A stretch of DNA of 64,000 nt. Origin: Clostridia bacterium. GTDB lineage: Bacteria; Bacillota; Clostridia; TANB77; CAG-508. The position numbers and the translations under genes were made by a program. The notes under the pieces are model-generated. The model did not search any database and had not been told where the DNA came from. It worked only from the letters and a program-made list of their open reading frames with translations. Location: NCBI GenBank assembly GCA_017430135.1, contig JAFRNM010000006.1:85096-149095 (forward strand), given 5' to 3'. Each line of letters opens with the position of its first letter. Position 1 is the first letter of the stretch. Positions 16,831 to 26,608 of this stretch are shown here, in pieces.

Positions 16831-19158
16831 ATTAAAATTCGCATTTTGAAACGGTACTAATACTATTCGGGCGGAGCATTTACAGAAATAACAACCTCTA
16901 AAGGAACAAAAATACTAATTGATTTTCGGAGATGACCTAGACGACCCAGAGCCTAAAAGACTTCCAGAAATAGAACGGACTAACAAAAGGAAAACCAACT
17001 TATGACCGGAGTAATAATCTCGCACCGGACATCAAGACCATTGCCGGAAGAATACGGAGAAATATTACCTGAAATACCTGTCTATTTTGCTGATATAAGC
17101 AGAAAGATATTAGAAACTGTATTTACATTTACATCTAAAGGCAATATAACTCACGATACAATAGATATACAAGACCAAGTACCTATAAAAATAAAAGATA
17201 TAACAGTTATACCCTATATAGTGGACCACTCTGCCTATAATAGTTTTATGTTCCTAGTTTCAGCAGATAACAAGAAAATATTATATACGGGAGATTACAG
17301 AAACACCGGGTATAAACGGCGAATTATTCAAACCAACATTAAAGAAAATACGGAAAAATAGATATTTTGATAACTGAAACAACAACCCTAACTCGCGAAA
17401 ATGTTAAATCTCAAACAGAGGCAGAACTTGCAATAGAACTAGCAGAGAAAACAAAGGATTTTGACAAAGTATTGGTATTGACTTCTACAACTACAATTGA
17501 CCGTATTACAACCATAGTTCGTGTAGCCAATAAAACAGGCAAAACTATAATATGGGACATCTTATTAAATATGGTTTTACAGTTAGTAACACAGAAAATA
17601 CCTAATGCTCTAAATTCAAACAGAGTGTACTGTTATCTTCCCTCATATCTATACAGAATTAGAAATCAAGAGCCATATAAACAATATATTGAGCAATATT
17701 CGAGCAAAATAAAACAGACAGGACAAAAACTACACGGAAAATTTATTATGAATTGTCGTGCTAGTATGTGGAGAGATATTCAAAAATTAAAACTAAAGAA
17801 TAAAGTATTAAATAACTGTTGTGTTGTTTATTCAATATGGGACGGTTATAAAACCCAAGATGAAACAACAATAAAATTTTTAGATACAATGTCAGAGTTA
17901 TCAATACCAATAATTGACCGGACACGTATCTGGACACGGAAATAAAGAATGTATTAAACAAGTAATAGATATAACAAAACCTGAAATAGTTATACCTATA
18001 CACGGAACTCAACCAAAGAAAATTGAAGAACTAACTGATAAAGCCATTATTTTAAACGATATGGAGGCGTTGGAAATCAACCCAAAAGGAGAATATAAAA
18101 TAATTATGAATGAAAATATAGAACTAGAACACGAAGAATTACATCTACTGCAAGACGAACTAATAGTTATAGGAGCAAGACAAGGACATAATATAACTAC
18201 AATAGGGTTGCAGATAGCTGATAATATATCAAGGCAGAATAAACCAGTAGCCATATTTAGCTTAGAATATTCAAAACAGACACTATTAGAAAAATTAGAA
18301 AACACAGACAACATCTATATAGACGACACAGTTAATATACCTCTAGCCTATATAGAGGAACAAATCAAACAAAACATAAAAGCCCACAATATAAAGTTAG
18401 CAATAATAGACTGTTTACAACAGATTAAAGATTGTAACAATGTAGAGATAATTAAGAAATTACGAGTATTCGCACAAGAACAACAAATATGTATATTACT
18501 TCTATCTCAACAAACAAGCGATACTACAACAGAATTAGGAAATATTACAAACAAATCTGTACGTGATTTAGTTGAATCTTTCATATTTCTATATGAAGAA
18601 GACGACGACAGAGTTATAACTTATGAAGAAGTAATTGCTAGGCTAAAAGGAAAGAAACTAGAAGATTATACCAAAGAAGATGTAAATGACAGATATATAG
18701 CTTATGGTAACGAAACAGAATTAAATACACCTAAAATTCAAAGGTTACTTATAAAATATGGATTTTACACAGCTTTACTTGATAGTGTAAATATAATTGA
18801 AGATAAACAAACTATACAAGAACCACTATCAAGCAACCTATTCAAAGATATTAATTATACTATTATGCAGGGCAGAATATTAAATGTAGAGAAAGAGCCG
18901 TTTGAAGTATTAAAAGACGAACATACTATATATAGTATGATAGTAACATTTGAAGAAAAGAATACTAGCAAACAACACAGACTTAAAGCATACGTAATAT
19001 TAGAGGACGAGGAACAAGAACTTGAACGATACAAGAAAGAATTAAAACCATATAAAAACAATATAGCTGTAATAGTTGTGAATAGAGATAACGAACTATA
19101 TGTAAGGTGTTATCTAAAGTATTATGAAGATATAAATTACTACCATAAAAAGGGCTAA
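16831..19158 (+). CDS. RNase J-like MBL protein fused to DnaB-like domain, 12 CGGN sites
   Basis: Read conventionally, this stretch is broken into several frames. Reading CGGN as one Gly at 16852 (T), 16868 (G), 16872, 16927, 16976, 17007, 17026, 17045, 17055, 17317 (C), 17351 and 17919 gives one 771-aa protein. Residues 1-430 are a metallo-beta-lactamase/RNase J-like fold: TNTIGG opening, DFGDD, metal site HGHQDHCG at 63-70, YTGDYRNTGYKGE, and GHVSGHG at 360-366, then VIPIHGTQPKK. Residues about 430-600 resemble the DnaB-type ATPase (IVIGARQG, AIFSLEYSK, AIIDCLQQIK, LLSQQ) but lack the P-loop Lys. The start is probably ATT at 16831, 8 bases after GGAG, giving MKIRILKGTNTIGG; the nearby ATG frame hits TGA. 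It is divergent from the repressor gene. It may act as a nuclease in element maintenance; that is inference. Confidence 0.85.
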
Positions 19159-19163
19159 TACTA

Positions 19164-19192
19164 TTGTTTATAACACTAAAAAATGGTATAAT
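19164..19192 (+). promoter_or_regulatory. Promoter of the SHOCT gene pair
   Basis: TTGTTT at 19164-19169 and TATAAT at 19187-19192 with 17-base spacing lie upstream of the first SHOCT gene. Confidence 0.65.
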
Positions 19193-19249
19193 AAGTATAA
19201 GAGATGTCGAAATATGTCGAATAATGTAATAACAAAGGAGGAGGTCTAT

Positions 19250-19633
19250 ATGGGAAGAATAGAAGATTTACAAAAATTAAAAGAACTAAAAGACGCAGGA
19301 GCCTTAACAGAGGCAGAATATGAAGTAGAGAAATACAAAGTTTTAAACTCTAATGATGATAATAATTCCAATAATAATAGCAATAAAAATTCAGTAAGAG
19401 CTTTAACTGGATTTATACTAGGACTATGTTCACTGGTAGCGTGGTATATACCTATTATAGGCTTTCCAGTAACAATATTAGGAATTATATTTAGTGCATT
19501 TGGAATTAACTCTAATCGTAAAGGTATGGCTATTGCTGGTTTAATACTATCAATTATATTCTTTGTAATCACTATAATAAATAGTATAGCTGGGGCTGTT
19601 GTAATGAGTAGAGTTTTATCAAATTATTTTTAA
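19250..19633 (+). CDS. SHOCT-domain membrane protein, 127 aa
   Basis: A short N-terminal SHOCT motif (LQKLKELKDAGALTEAEYEVEKYKVL) is followed by an Asn/Ser linker. Two hydrophobic segments (LTGFILGLCSLVAWYIPIIGF and AIAGLILSIIFFVITIINSIAG) surround a GINSNRKG turn, as in DUF4190. The AAAGGAGGAGG ribosome-binding site fixes the ATG at 19250 rather than an earlier start. It is probably membrane-bound. It is followed 18 bases later by a second SHOCT protein, suggesting one transcript. Confidence 0.8.
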   Translation: MGRIEDLQKLKELKDAGALTEAEYEVEKYKVLNSNDDNNSNNNSNKNSVRALTGFILGLCSLVAWYIPIIGFPVTILGIIFSAFGINSNRKGMAIAGLILSIIFFVITIINSIAGAVVMSRVLSNYF

Positions 19634-19651
19634 TACAAAGGAGGAATTGTT

Positions 19652-20821
19652 ATGGAAAGTAAATATACAGAATTAGAAAAATGGAAACAATTAAAAGATA
19701 ATGGAGATATAACAGAGGAAGAGTATAATGCTGAAAAGCAGAGAATTCTTAACTCTAAAGAAGTAAATGCTAATAGTAAACCTAAAAGAAAAGGTATAAA
19801 AGTAATAACACTTTTAATAATTATTATTGTAATTATAGGAGTTATTGCTGCAATTGTTATAACTGCAAACTTAAACGATAAGATACAATATGAAAGAATA
19901 GAAATAACTACAAATGAAGGCATAACACTACCAGTTAATAAAACGAATTTAGATAAAGGTATAGCAGAAATAGAAAAACAGCTTTCTGTAGCTGATACTA
20001 TAGGAATTGTATATAGTGGCAATAATATACAATATTATTTAATACCAACATTTAATAGTTCACAAGATGAGGCAAAAAGTGCTTTAGATTATTATATGGG
20101 GAGTGAAAGTATAAGAAAATATAGTATAAAGACAATAAATGATGATGATGGAAAGGTTACAGATGGAAGTCCTTTTTATATAAAATCAGCAATTACCTTT
20201 ATGCCTATGCCATTATATGATATAAAACAAACTCTTTATATAGCAGGTGGTTATTTATATGATAATTGGGAACTACTTGTTATAAATTATGAAAATGGAA
20301 ATATAAAAATTCTAAATGACCAGACTAATATAATAAAAAATAGTCGTGAAGAAAATAAAAATATATCAATATTTGAAAAAGCTATGAAGTATGGCTTTTT
20401 AAGTAATAAATATGAAAGTGGAATTACTGAAAAACAGTTAAAAGAATTATATGAAAATACAACAGGTGTTGATAAAAATAACGTATGGATAGGTACTATC
20501 AATAATTTGTATAATAGTTGGGAAGAGTGTTTAGCTGATGTTAAAAAATCAAATTTATTAAATGCCAATACATTAAAAGGCAGAATATATAAAGGCTCAA
20601 ATTCACAAGGTAAAGCAACACTAAATTTTATAGATGACAGCAGAGTGGAAATAGACTATACAAATTCTAATAATTCTGAAACCATAAAAAAAATATGTGA
20701 TTATGAAATTTATGGAGATGCCATTGAAATACAAGAAGACGACGACGGAAAATATACATATTATATAGAAGAAACTGGAAGTATCGAATATAAGTATATC
20801 TTTTTAGATGAAGTTAAATAA
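19652..20821 (+). CDS. SHOCT-domain membrane protein with extracytoplasmic domain, 389 aa
   Basis: The N-terminus repeats the SHOCT motif of its neighbour (LEKWKQLKDNGDITEEEYNAEKQRIL). It is followed by a basic stretch and one transmembrane helix at about residues 48-72 (VITLLIIIIVIIGVIAAIVI), and then about 310 residues predicted outside the membrane. The shared N-terminus and the 18-base spacing suggest the pair arose by duplication or acts together. The GGAGG element precedes the ATG. GAC GGA near the 3' end is out of frame and not shifted. The function is unknown. Confidence 0.8.
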   Translation: MESKYTELEKWKQLKDNGDITEEEYNAEKQRILNSKEVNANSKPKRKGIKVITLLIIIIVIIGVIAAIVITANLNDKIQYERIEITTNEGITLPVNKTNLDKGIAEIEKQLSVADTIGIVYSGNNIQYYLIPTFNSSQDEAKSALDYYMGSESIRKYSIKTINDDDGKVTDGSPFYIKSAITFMPMPLYDIKQTLYIAGGYLYDNWELLVINYENGNIKILNDQTNIIKNSREENKNISIFEKAMKYGFLSNKYESGITEKQLKELYENTTGVDKNNVWIGTINNLYNSWEECLADVKKSNLLNANTLKGRIYKGSNSQGKATLNFIDDSRVEIDYTNSNNSETIKKICDYEIYGDAIEIQEDDDGKYTYYIEETGSIEYKYIFLDEVK

Positions 20822-20831
20822 TTTATTTCAA

Positions 20832-20867
20832 ACTAAAGCCATTAAGCCTATGACTCAATGGCTTTAA
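20832..20867 (+). terminator. Terminator of the SHOCT pair
   Basis: AAAGCCATT/AATGGCTTT stem ending in a T-rich stretch. The rest of the gap to 21086 shows only a repeated TTTTGCCCAAAATT-like motif also present near 14306 and 22613. Confidence 0.7.
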
Positions 20868-21086
20868 TTGTAACATCTGTAACTATAATTGAATTACTAT
20901 TTTATTAAGCTTATTTTCCTCTTTTTGGACATAAAAGTATTAATTACGTTTTATTTATTTTCTTATTTAATAAATCGCTTTATTTTGCCCAAAATTGACG
21001 TACGTTCACAAAAGTAAAAAGAATAAGTAGAACTGGAACAAAACACCTCTAACCATTAGAATTAATTGGAAAGGAGGTGTTTTATT

Positions 21087-22009
21087 GTGCAAGAAAAAGA
21101 ACAGTTACTAAAAGATACTATTGAAAGAATACAAAAGATTATTGAAACACAGGCAGGAGATATGTTCAATGATTATGATAAACAGCTTAATACAATGTTA
21201 GAGAACAGAACACTATTAGAGCAATTTAAGATTAAGAGATTAACTAGAGAATATGAACATTTGCAATTCTGTTTAAATGTATCACAAACTGATCTCTTTA
21301 ATGTATTAGTAAAATATAAAGGCCAACGGAATTGCAATTATATCAATATCTAAAGACAAAGCCCAAATATCTACAGAAACCTATGACAAAACTAATAAGG
21401 AATTATTTAAGATAGATACTAAATTAAAGAACGAAGACATTAACAGTTTACAAGTTAAAATGTTCCTAGAGAGTTTTAATCAAGATATAGAACTAAAGAC
21501 CAAACCAAATAAGGAAATTCAAGAAAGTATGCTATTAGAAGAATTTAGCAAACGACAAAGTTACGACAAGCTTCTAACTGGAATTCAACCAATAAAATAT
21601 GAAGATACTTTATTTTTCAAAATACCTATACCAATTAACCCAAAGCAAATGGAATATATAAATATACTTACTAGAACAAAGGTAAGAAAAATAACATTAG
21701 TAGAAGTATTACAAGACGAGCAAGACCTAGACACTATACTAGCCCAAGCAACAGCAAAAGCAGTATTCTTAACTAACCTATTACATACAGAGCAAGGCGA
21801 CAAATGGTATAAACTATTTGGATTTCATCGGAAGATTACCAACTACTCTAACAATTAAGGTATGTATAGCAGTTCCTAAATCTTCAAAAATAAAAGAGTT
21901 CGAGCCGTTCCAAGTTCAAAGTGGAATAGACACATTAGATTATAGATTTTTACAATATGAGAATGACCTAGAGCAAATAACATCTATCAAAACCAACGTG
22001 AACGACTAG
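21087..22009 (+). CDS. Element protein of unknown function, 306 aa, two CGGA frameshifts
   Basis: Three separate frames join into one 306-aa protein when CGGA at 21327-21330 and 21829-21832 is each read as a single Gly. The start is GTG at 21087, 9 bases after AAGGAGG. The N-terminal about 80 residues are coiled-coil-like (KDTIERIQKIIETQ, LLEQFKIKRLTREYEHLQF). The C-terminal half has beta-type sequence, with a FGFHGRLPTTLTIKVCIAVP segment spanning the second site. I cannot assign a family. The joined ends have no extra codons or stops, and the segments share codon usage. A terminator follows at 22045. Confidence 0.75.
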
Positions 22010-22044
22010 AACTAAATTGTCAGCCATTGACAACCCCTAACCAT

Positions 22045-22078
22045 AATAAACAGCTAGACTTCCCACTAGCTGTTTATT
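22045..22078 (+). terminator. Terminator after the 306-aa gene
   Basis: AATAAACAGCTAG/CTAGCTGTTTATT stem with a small loop. Confidence 0.75.
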
Positions 22079-22128
22079 CTCTATTCAGTATATTTAAGCA
22101 AATCAAATTGAAAGGTGGAATTTAAGTT

Positions 22129-22569
22129 ATGGAAGAGAGAAAAATTGTATTAGACCAAGCAATTCCAGAAAACTACTCAATGTTAAAAATAACTGTATTT
22201 AACAATGATGTTTTAGAAATAGGAGTTGTAAAAGTAATCAATACCTATTGCATTACAAAGTATATAGGTTGTATCAAATCGGATGAAATAATTAGTGAGA
22301 ATTTTCATTTTAATAAGATTACTTATAAGGAATTAGAAAAAGCAGAAAGTTTAGATGTAATAATGCCTAAGGTATTAGATATTATTGGGAATGATACTAT
22401 TATATATCTAAATTCAAATGAGCAAATGGGACTTCTAAAATCTAAATGTGAGAACTTAGGAATACAAATCAATAATAATACTATAGACGGGGCAAAACTA
22501 CTAAATCAAATACCTAGGGACATAAGAGGTTTTGTATGTAATTCTTTAGATATTCTAGACCTATTCTAA
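22129..22569 (+). CDS. Element protein, weakly DnaQ-exonuclease-like, 146 aa
   Basis: The central part (VIMPKVLDIIGNDTIIYLN, then GLLKSKCENLGI) is reminiscent of the exonuclease core of DnaQ-type proteins. The catalytic DxE at the start and the later Asp/His residues are not visible, so it is unlikely to be an active nuclease. It has AAAGGTGG upstream and stands alone between two terminators. TCG GAT and GAC GGG are out-of-frame CGG strings and do not shift. Assignment is tentative; it may be an unrelated alpha/beta protein. Confidence 0.55.
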   Translation: MEERKIVLDQAIPENYSMLKITVFNNDVLEIGVVKVINTYCITKYIGCIKSDEIISENFHFNKITYKELEKAESLDVIMPKVLDIIGNDTIIYLNSNEQMGLLKSKCENLGIQINNNTIDGAKLLNQIPRDIRGFVCNSLDILDLF

Positions 22570-22576
22570 ACTAACA

Positions 22577-22620
22577 ATAGGAGCAATAATTGTATAAATT
22601 GAATTATACTTTTATTGCTC
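22577..22620 (+). terminator. Terminator after the 146-aa gene
   Basis: GAGCAATA/TATTGCTC arms followed by TTATTTT. The same arm and tail sequence recurs after the integrase gene at 28270-28300. Confidence 0.65.
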
Positions 22621-22818
22621 TTATTTTGCCCATATTTCAAATTTTTATAGCAGGTGCATTTTATTACTTTACTAACATACATCAGAGGCATTTTTAAGGT
22701 AGTATGACATTGACATAGTTTCCATAGCTTGTACATATTTTATTCTGTATTTTTATTATTTTAATATAGACATAGTTTCCATAGTTTATATATATTTTTA
22801 TATATAACTATTAATTAA

Positions 22819-22854
22819 TAAAAAAGAGATACATATAAATATGTATCTCTAAAT
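22819..22854 (-). terminator. Terminator of the primase operon
   Basis: On the minus strand AGAGATACATA/TATGTATCTCT is followed by TTTTTTATT. The gap 22620-22818 otherwise holds two copies of a GACATAGTTTCCATAG phrase (about 22713 and 22768) of unknown role. Confidence 0.8.
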
Positions 22855-22858
22855 AGCT

Positions 22859-25241
22859 TTAAGTCTTATTCATAGATGAAGTATATACATAGTTACTAAC
22901 AACCCCTACTATTCCATAAGGCCAATGATTTCTAAACTCTCTATTATTTTCCAATAATTCTAATAATTCAAAATCAAGTTTATTTATACTAAATGCTTCA
23001 TATTCATTATTAACAAAATCATAAAGAACAGTATAATCTTCATCATTTTTAATAAGTTTATATATATCATCAGTTGTAATATTAGGACTATAATGAGTAC
23101 CCTCTACATATCCCGGAAGATGATAATGAGCCTTTTTAGCTGTCCCTAATCTAACTTTATAATGTTTCTCATCTATACCAGCCTTTAGACAAAGAGCTTT
23201 AATTTGTGTACCAAAAATATTAAAGGCATCAGCATTTTCGTGATTATCTATACACCAAGATACATATGAATTATACAAAGTCCTAGTTTCTACTTCTAAC
23301 TCTCTGCCATTTTCAGTCCACCAGTCTAAAAATTCTTTAACAATGCTGTTTTCCTCTAAAAACTCGTCTGTATCTTGTTTAATTTGTGCAGTTATATTAA
23401 ATTTATTTTTATTATTTAAAACCTTGCTGAAATAATACATTGCTTTAGAAAAGATATAGTTTAAGTTCTTATCAGTACAAAGCTTTTTCTCCATACCGTC
23501 AATTTTATTCCCAAGTTCATCTGAAAAAGTTGCATTAAAATTGAGAACTACAAATCTTCTACGCATAGCAGCTGTGATATCTCCAAAGTCTAAAGGTGGG
23601 TTAGTTCCAATTAAAAGATTACATACAGGTTTATAATTATAAGGATTTACATTTTTTTCTTCAACTTTAATTGTTCCTCCAGCAGACATAGTTTTTAATA
23701 GTCCCTTATTAACAAATTTAACAGTTTTTATATCTTCATCATCAGCAATACAAACAGTTTTATCAACAATCATAGATGAAGTAAAACGTTCTGTAGTTAA
23801 TTGTTCTAAACTTACACTTAAACAATTGTCATCTCCTGTAATTGCTCTAATAACGTCAAAAACTGTAGATTTACCATTACCACCAGACCCATTAAAAATA
23901 AAACATTTATGAGCAATATTTTGCTTTATACAACTAGCCCCAAATACTTCATAAATAAGTTGTTCTAATTCTTTGTTTCCGGCAAGTTACATCAGTCATA
24001 AAATTATCTACAAAATCATTTTTCATAGAAGGATTAAAAGGAATGTATTCAGCATTTACTTTATTTGTTATAACAATGGTAGGGTTAAATGGTTGTGTTT
24101 CTAATGTTTTCATATTTAATATTACATTTTTACAAGCAACGAATTCAGGGCTACATTCAACAAAGTCTATATTGTCAGTAAGTTCAATAAATTCTTTTAC
24201 TTCTTCTCTAGCTCTTTTCAATAGATGATACTCTTTCTTTATGAATCTTTCAATTTGCCTATTATCATCTTTAATATGAACACCAGTGAATTTATCATAA
24301 TAATAGAGTAAGTTATCGTGTGTACGTTTTATATGATATTTATCAATTATATCTTGAGCCATTTCTTCATACTTTTTAGAAGCATTTGAAGTTTTTGTAG
24401 TAGTTCCAATAATGCTATCTAGCTTATCAAGCTGTTCATCAGTAAAACGTATAGAATAAATGTAATTGCTAGTAAAAACATCATTATCAAAGTTAGTCCC
24501 AAAGAATAAACTACTTAAATTACGGCGAGACTTATCTACTGAATAATCTTCAAAAAGCTTTAATAGATTATCTACTATAGCTTGCATACGTTTTTTGCTA
24601 GTAATAGGTTCTTTAAAACAATACACAAATCTGAATTTAGGAACTTTCTTGGTATTACTAAATGAATAATACGCAAATGTAGGAATTAAATTTATACTTT
24701 TAGCATAATCTAGAACATCTTCCATAGTGTAATTACTGTCTTTATTATCAAAATCAAGCATCCATAATTGTGCCATTTCCCAGTCATCATTTCGATTATT
24801 ACCAGAGGCACAAACAGTATGACCTCTAATAATTAGAGTAATTAAATCACAGATTTTAAATTTCATTATATTTTCCATACTTTTTAATCGATTTTGTATA
24901 GAGGCAGTTTCTGATTTATTAGGCTTTACAGTATAATTTTTAGTAGTATCTACTTTAGTGCTAACTTTGAAATTATCAATATCTTCAATTGTTTCAGCAA
25001 CAATATGTACCATTAAATTGTTACTGAATTTTGAGATATGCCCTTTAGCACCACAGGTAAAACAATGATATTCACCTGTAGTCATATTTATACCAAAACT
25101 AGGGTTACTCTCTTTATGGAATGGGCAACACATCTGTAAACTACCATTAGATAATCTGGGGACATCTAGCCCCAGATTATTTGCAATTTGCTCAATAATG
25201 TCTTTGTATTTATTTTCTATAACCTCACTATTTTCTGACAT
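22859..25241 (-). CDS. CHC2 primase / D5-type helicase, one CGGA frameshift
   Basis: The two halves join through CGGA at 23978-23981 (minus strand), read as Gly, to give a 793-aa protein. The N-terminus has a CHC2 zinc finger (CCPFH at 38-42, then CFTCGAKGH). A small primase-like domain follows (WMLDFDN, LIPTFAYYSFSN). The helicase half starts at the site (TCGNKELEQLIYEVFG) and shows Walker A GSGGNGKS at 451-458, then NPPLDFGDITAAMRRR and a C-terminal winged-helix-like end. This is the replication protein of many satellites and phages. The ATG at 25241 has AGGAGG and overlaps the upstream gene by 14 bases; a longer upstream reading is not needed. CCG GGA and GAC GGT in the gene are not in frame and do not shift. 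Confidence 0.9.
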
Positions 25242-25818
25242 CAGCAATACCTCCTGAAATAGGAATGTATATATTGTTAGAAATATATGTTTCAGTAATG
25301 TTATGAAACAAGCCAAAATGACCTGAATTTAATGTTGTAACTTCAGCATTCCATTCAAAAGCGAACTTATTAAAATAATCTTTAGATAAATTATCCATAA
25401 GATTATCCATAAATTTTTCATCTAGGACAGGAGTATTTAGTACATACCCAAATACAAAATATGTTTCTTCATATTCATCTACGTCTGGCATATAGCTTGA
25501 AAGGGCTACATAGTTAAAAGCGAATGTTGGAATAATGTTTGCTTCGTGAACATAATTCCAAACTTCATTATTAGTAAAATACTGCCCTTCTCCTGAAAAC
25601 CAAACAATAATAACTTGTCCTTCTAAAATTTCATTAGTAGGATATGGTTTACCAGACGAAAACTTATTTAATAAGTCTGAAATAGTTAAATTTGTTACTG
25701 TTGTAGTTTCTTCTCCTAATAGGGGCATTCCAATTTTGTAATGTGAAATATCTTCCACTCTAATTGGGAATAGCTTTTCTGTAAAATCTTTTTTTACTGT
25801 TTTGTTCTCATTTTTCAT
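25228..25818 (-). CDS. Primase-like small-domain protein, 196 aa
   Basis: The middle of the protein (EANIIPTFAFNYVALSSYMP, TYFVFGYVLNTPVLDEKFM, NSGHFGLFHN) parallels the primase-like part of its neighbour (KSINLIPTFAYYSFSN, FRFVYCFKEPITSKKRM, LSSLFFGTN). This suggests the two genes are related or that this is a regulatory copy. It lacks the zinc finger and helicase parts. A GGAGGAATT element precedes the ATG and its 3' end overlaps the primase start, implying translational coupling. A partner role in replication priming is inference. Confidence 0.7.
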   Translation of the reverse strand: MKNENKTVKKDFTEKLFPIRVEDISHYKIGMPLLGEETTTVTNLTISDLLNKFSSGKPYPTNEILEGQVIIVWFSGEGQYFTNNEVWNYVHEANIIPTFAFNYVALSSYMPDVDEYEETYFVFGYVLNTPVLDEKFMDNLMDNLSKDYFNKFAFEWNAEVTTLNSGHFGLFHNITETYISNNIYIPISGGIADVRK

Positions 25819-25830
25819 AATAAATTCCTC

Positions 25831-26019
25831 CTAAAATTCTTTATTTCTACTATTCTCTCTAAAGGTTTGAATAGCACTCTCTGATATTCTAACATTGCGA
25901 CCACCTAATGGTTCTGCTTTTAGTTTACCTTGATAAATAAGTTTACGAATATAACTAGGACTTAAATGCCACTTCTTCGCAACATATTCAATAGTAAACA
26001 TTTCTTCAATATCTGCCAT
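25831..26019 (-). CDS. Excisionase-like HTH protein, 62 aa
   Basis: The sequence EYVAKKWHLSPSYIRKLIYQG, followed by a beta wing with GGRNVRISESAI, is a typical MerR-type HTH_17 fold used by Xis and copy-control proteins. It leads the minus-strand replication operon, 12 bases before the next gene, so it may regulate replication as well as excision. The start has GGAGG. The integrase is divergent across a 589-base gap. Confidence 0.85.
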   Translation of the reverse strand: MADIEEMFTIEYVAKKWHLSPSYIRKLIYQGKLKAEPLGGRNVRISESAIQTFRENSRNKEF

Positions 26020-26608
26020 TGTATTACCCTCCTTTTATTACAAATTTTGATACGCGCATAGATAATTCTATACATTACGCACCTTATTCTAAATTTTTGT
26101 AATAGAATGGCGTAAAAGAATTATAAGGAATTGTCTTTATATCTACCCCCCTTAAAAAATGGTAACAAAAAAACGTACCAAAAAACATCATTGCCATTTT
26201 TAGTGTAATGAAAAATACTTGTTTTATTGGTACGTCTATTAGTATTTATATAATTTATTAAAAATATGTTTTTAGTTCATTTGATTGTTTCGAAGACAGT
26301 ATATAACATAATATCTAAAATGTCAACCTAAAACTATAATTTTTTAAAATTTTCGACAATTCCTTAATTTTATAAAAATTCTTAAATTTGATATAACGCA
26401 GTAATACCAAGCAACACTGCTATAATTCTAAATCTTTCACAAGAGAAATTATATCAACTACTCATTTTTGATTCGTATATATAAAGGGACACTTTTATAT
26501 AATTGAATTTTACATTAAGGAGAAACAGAACTAGAAACTACACCAAACCTATGTAATAATTCAAAGAAACAAAGTAACCTCATAATAATATAAAGGAGAG
26601 GTAAATTT
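26020..26608. promoter_or_regulatory. Control and possible replication region of the element
   Basis: This 589-base gap without genes separates the divergent primase and integrase operons. It contains a short inverted pair (AACGTACCAAAA near 26172 and TTGGTACGTC near 26239), further AT-rich stretches and several short repeats of TAAGGAATTG type (26122, 26354). I see no tRNA or protein. An origin or operator function is plausible from position only. Confidence 0.4.

Noticed and set aside
16823..16849. TGA read as Trp near the MBL gene start
   Set aside because: The ATG frame reaches TGA after eight codons, but the alternative frame through CGGT at 16852 gives the family N-terminus without recoding of TGA.
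26020..26608. Definite replication origin of the element
   Set aside because: The position between divergent operons and the short repeats are suggestive, but no iteron array or known origin motif is clear enough.
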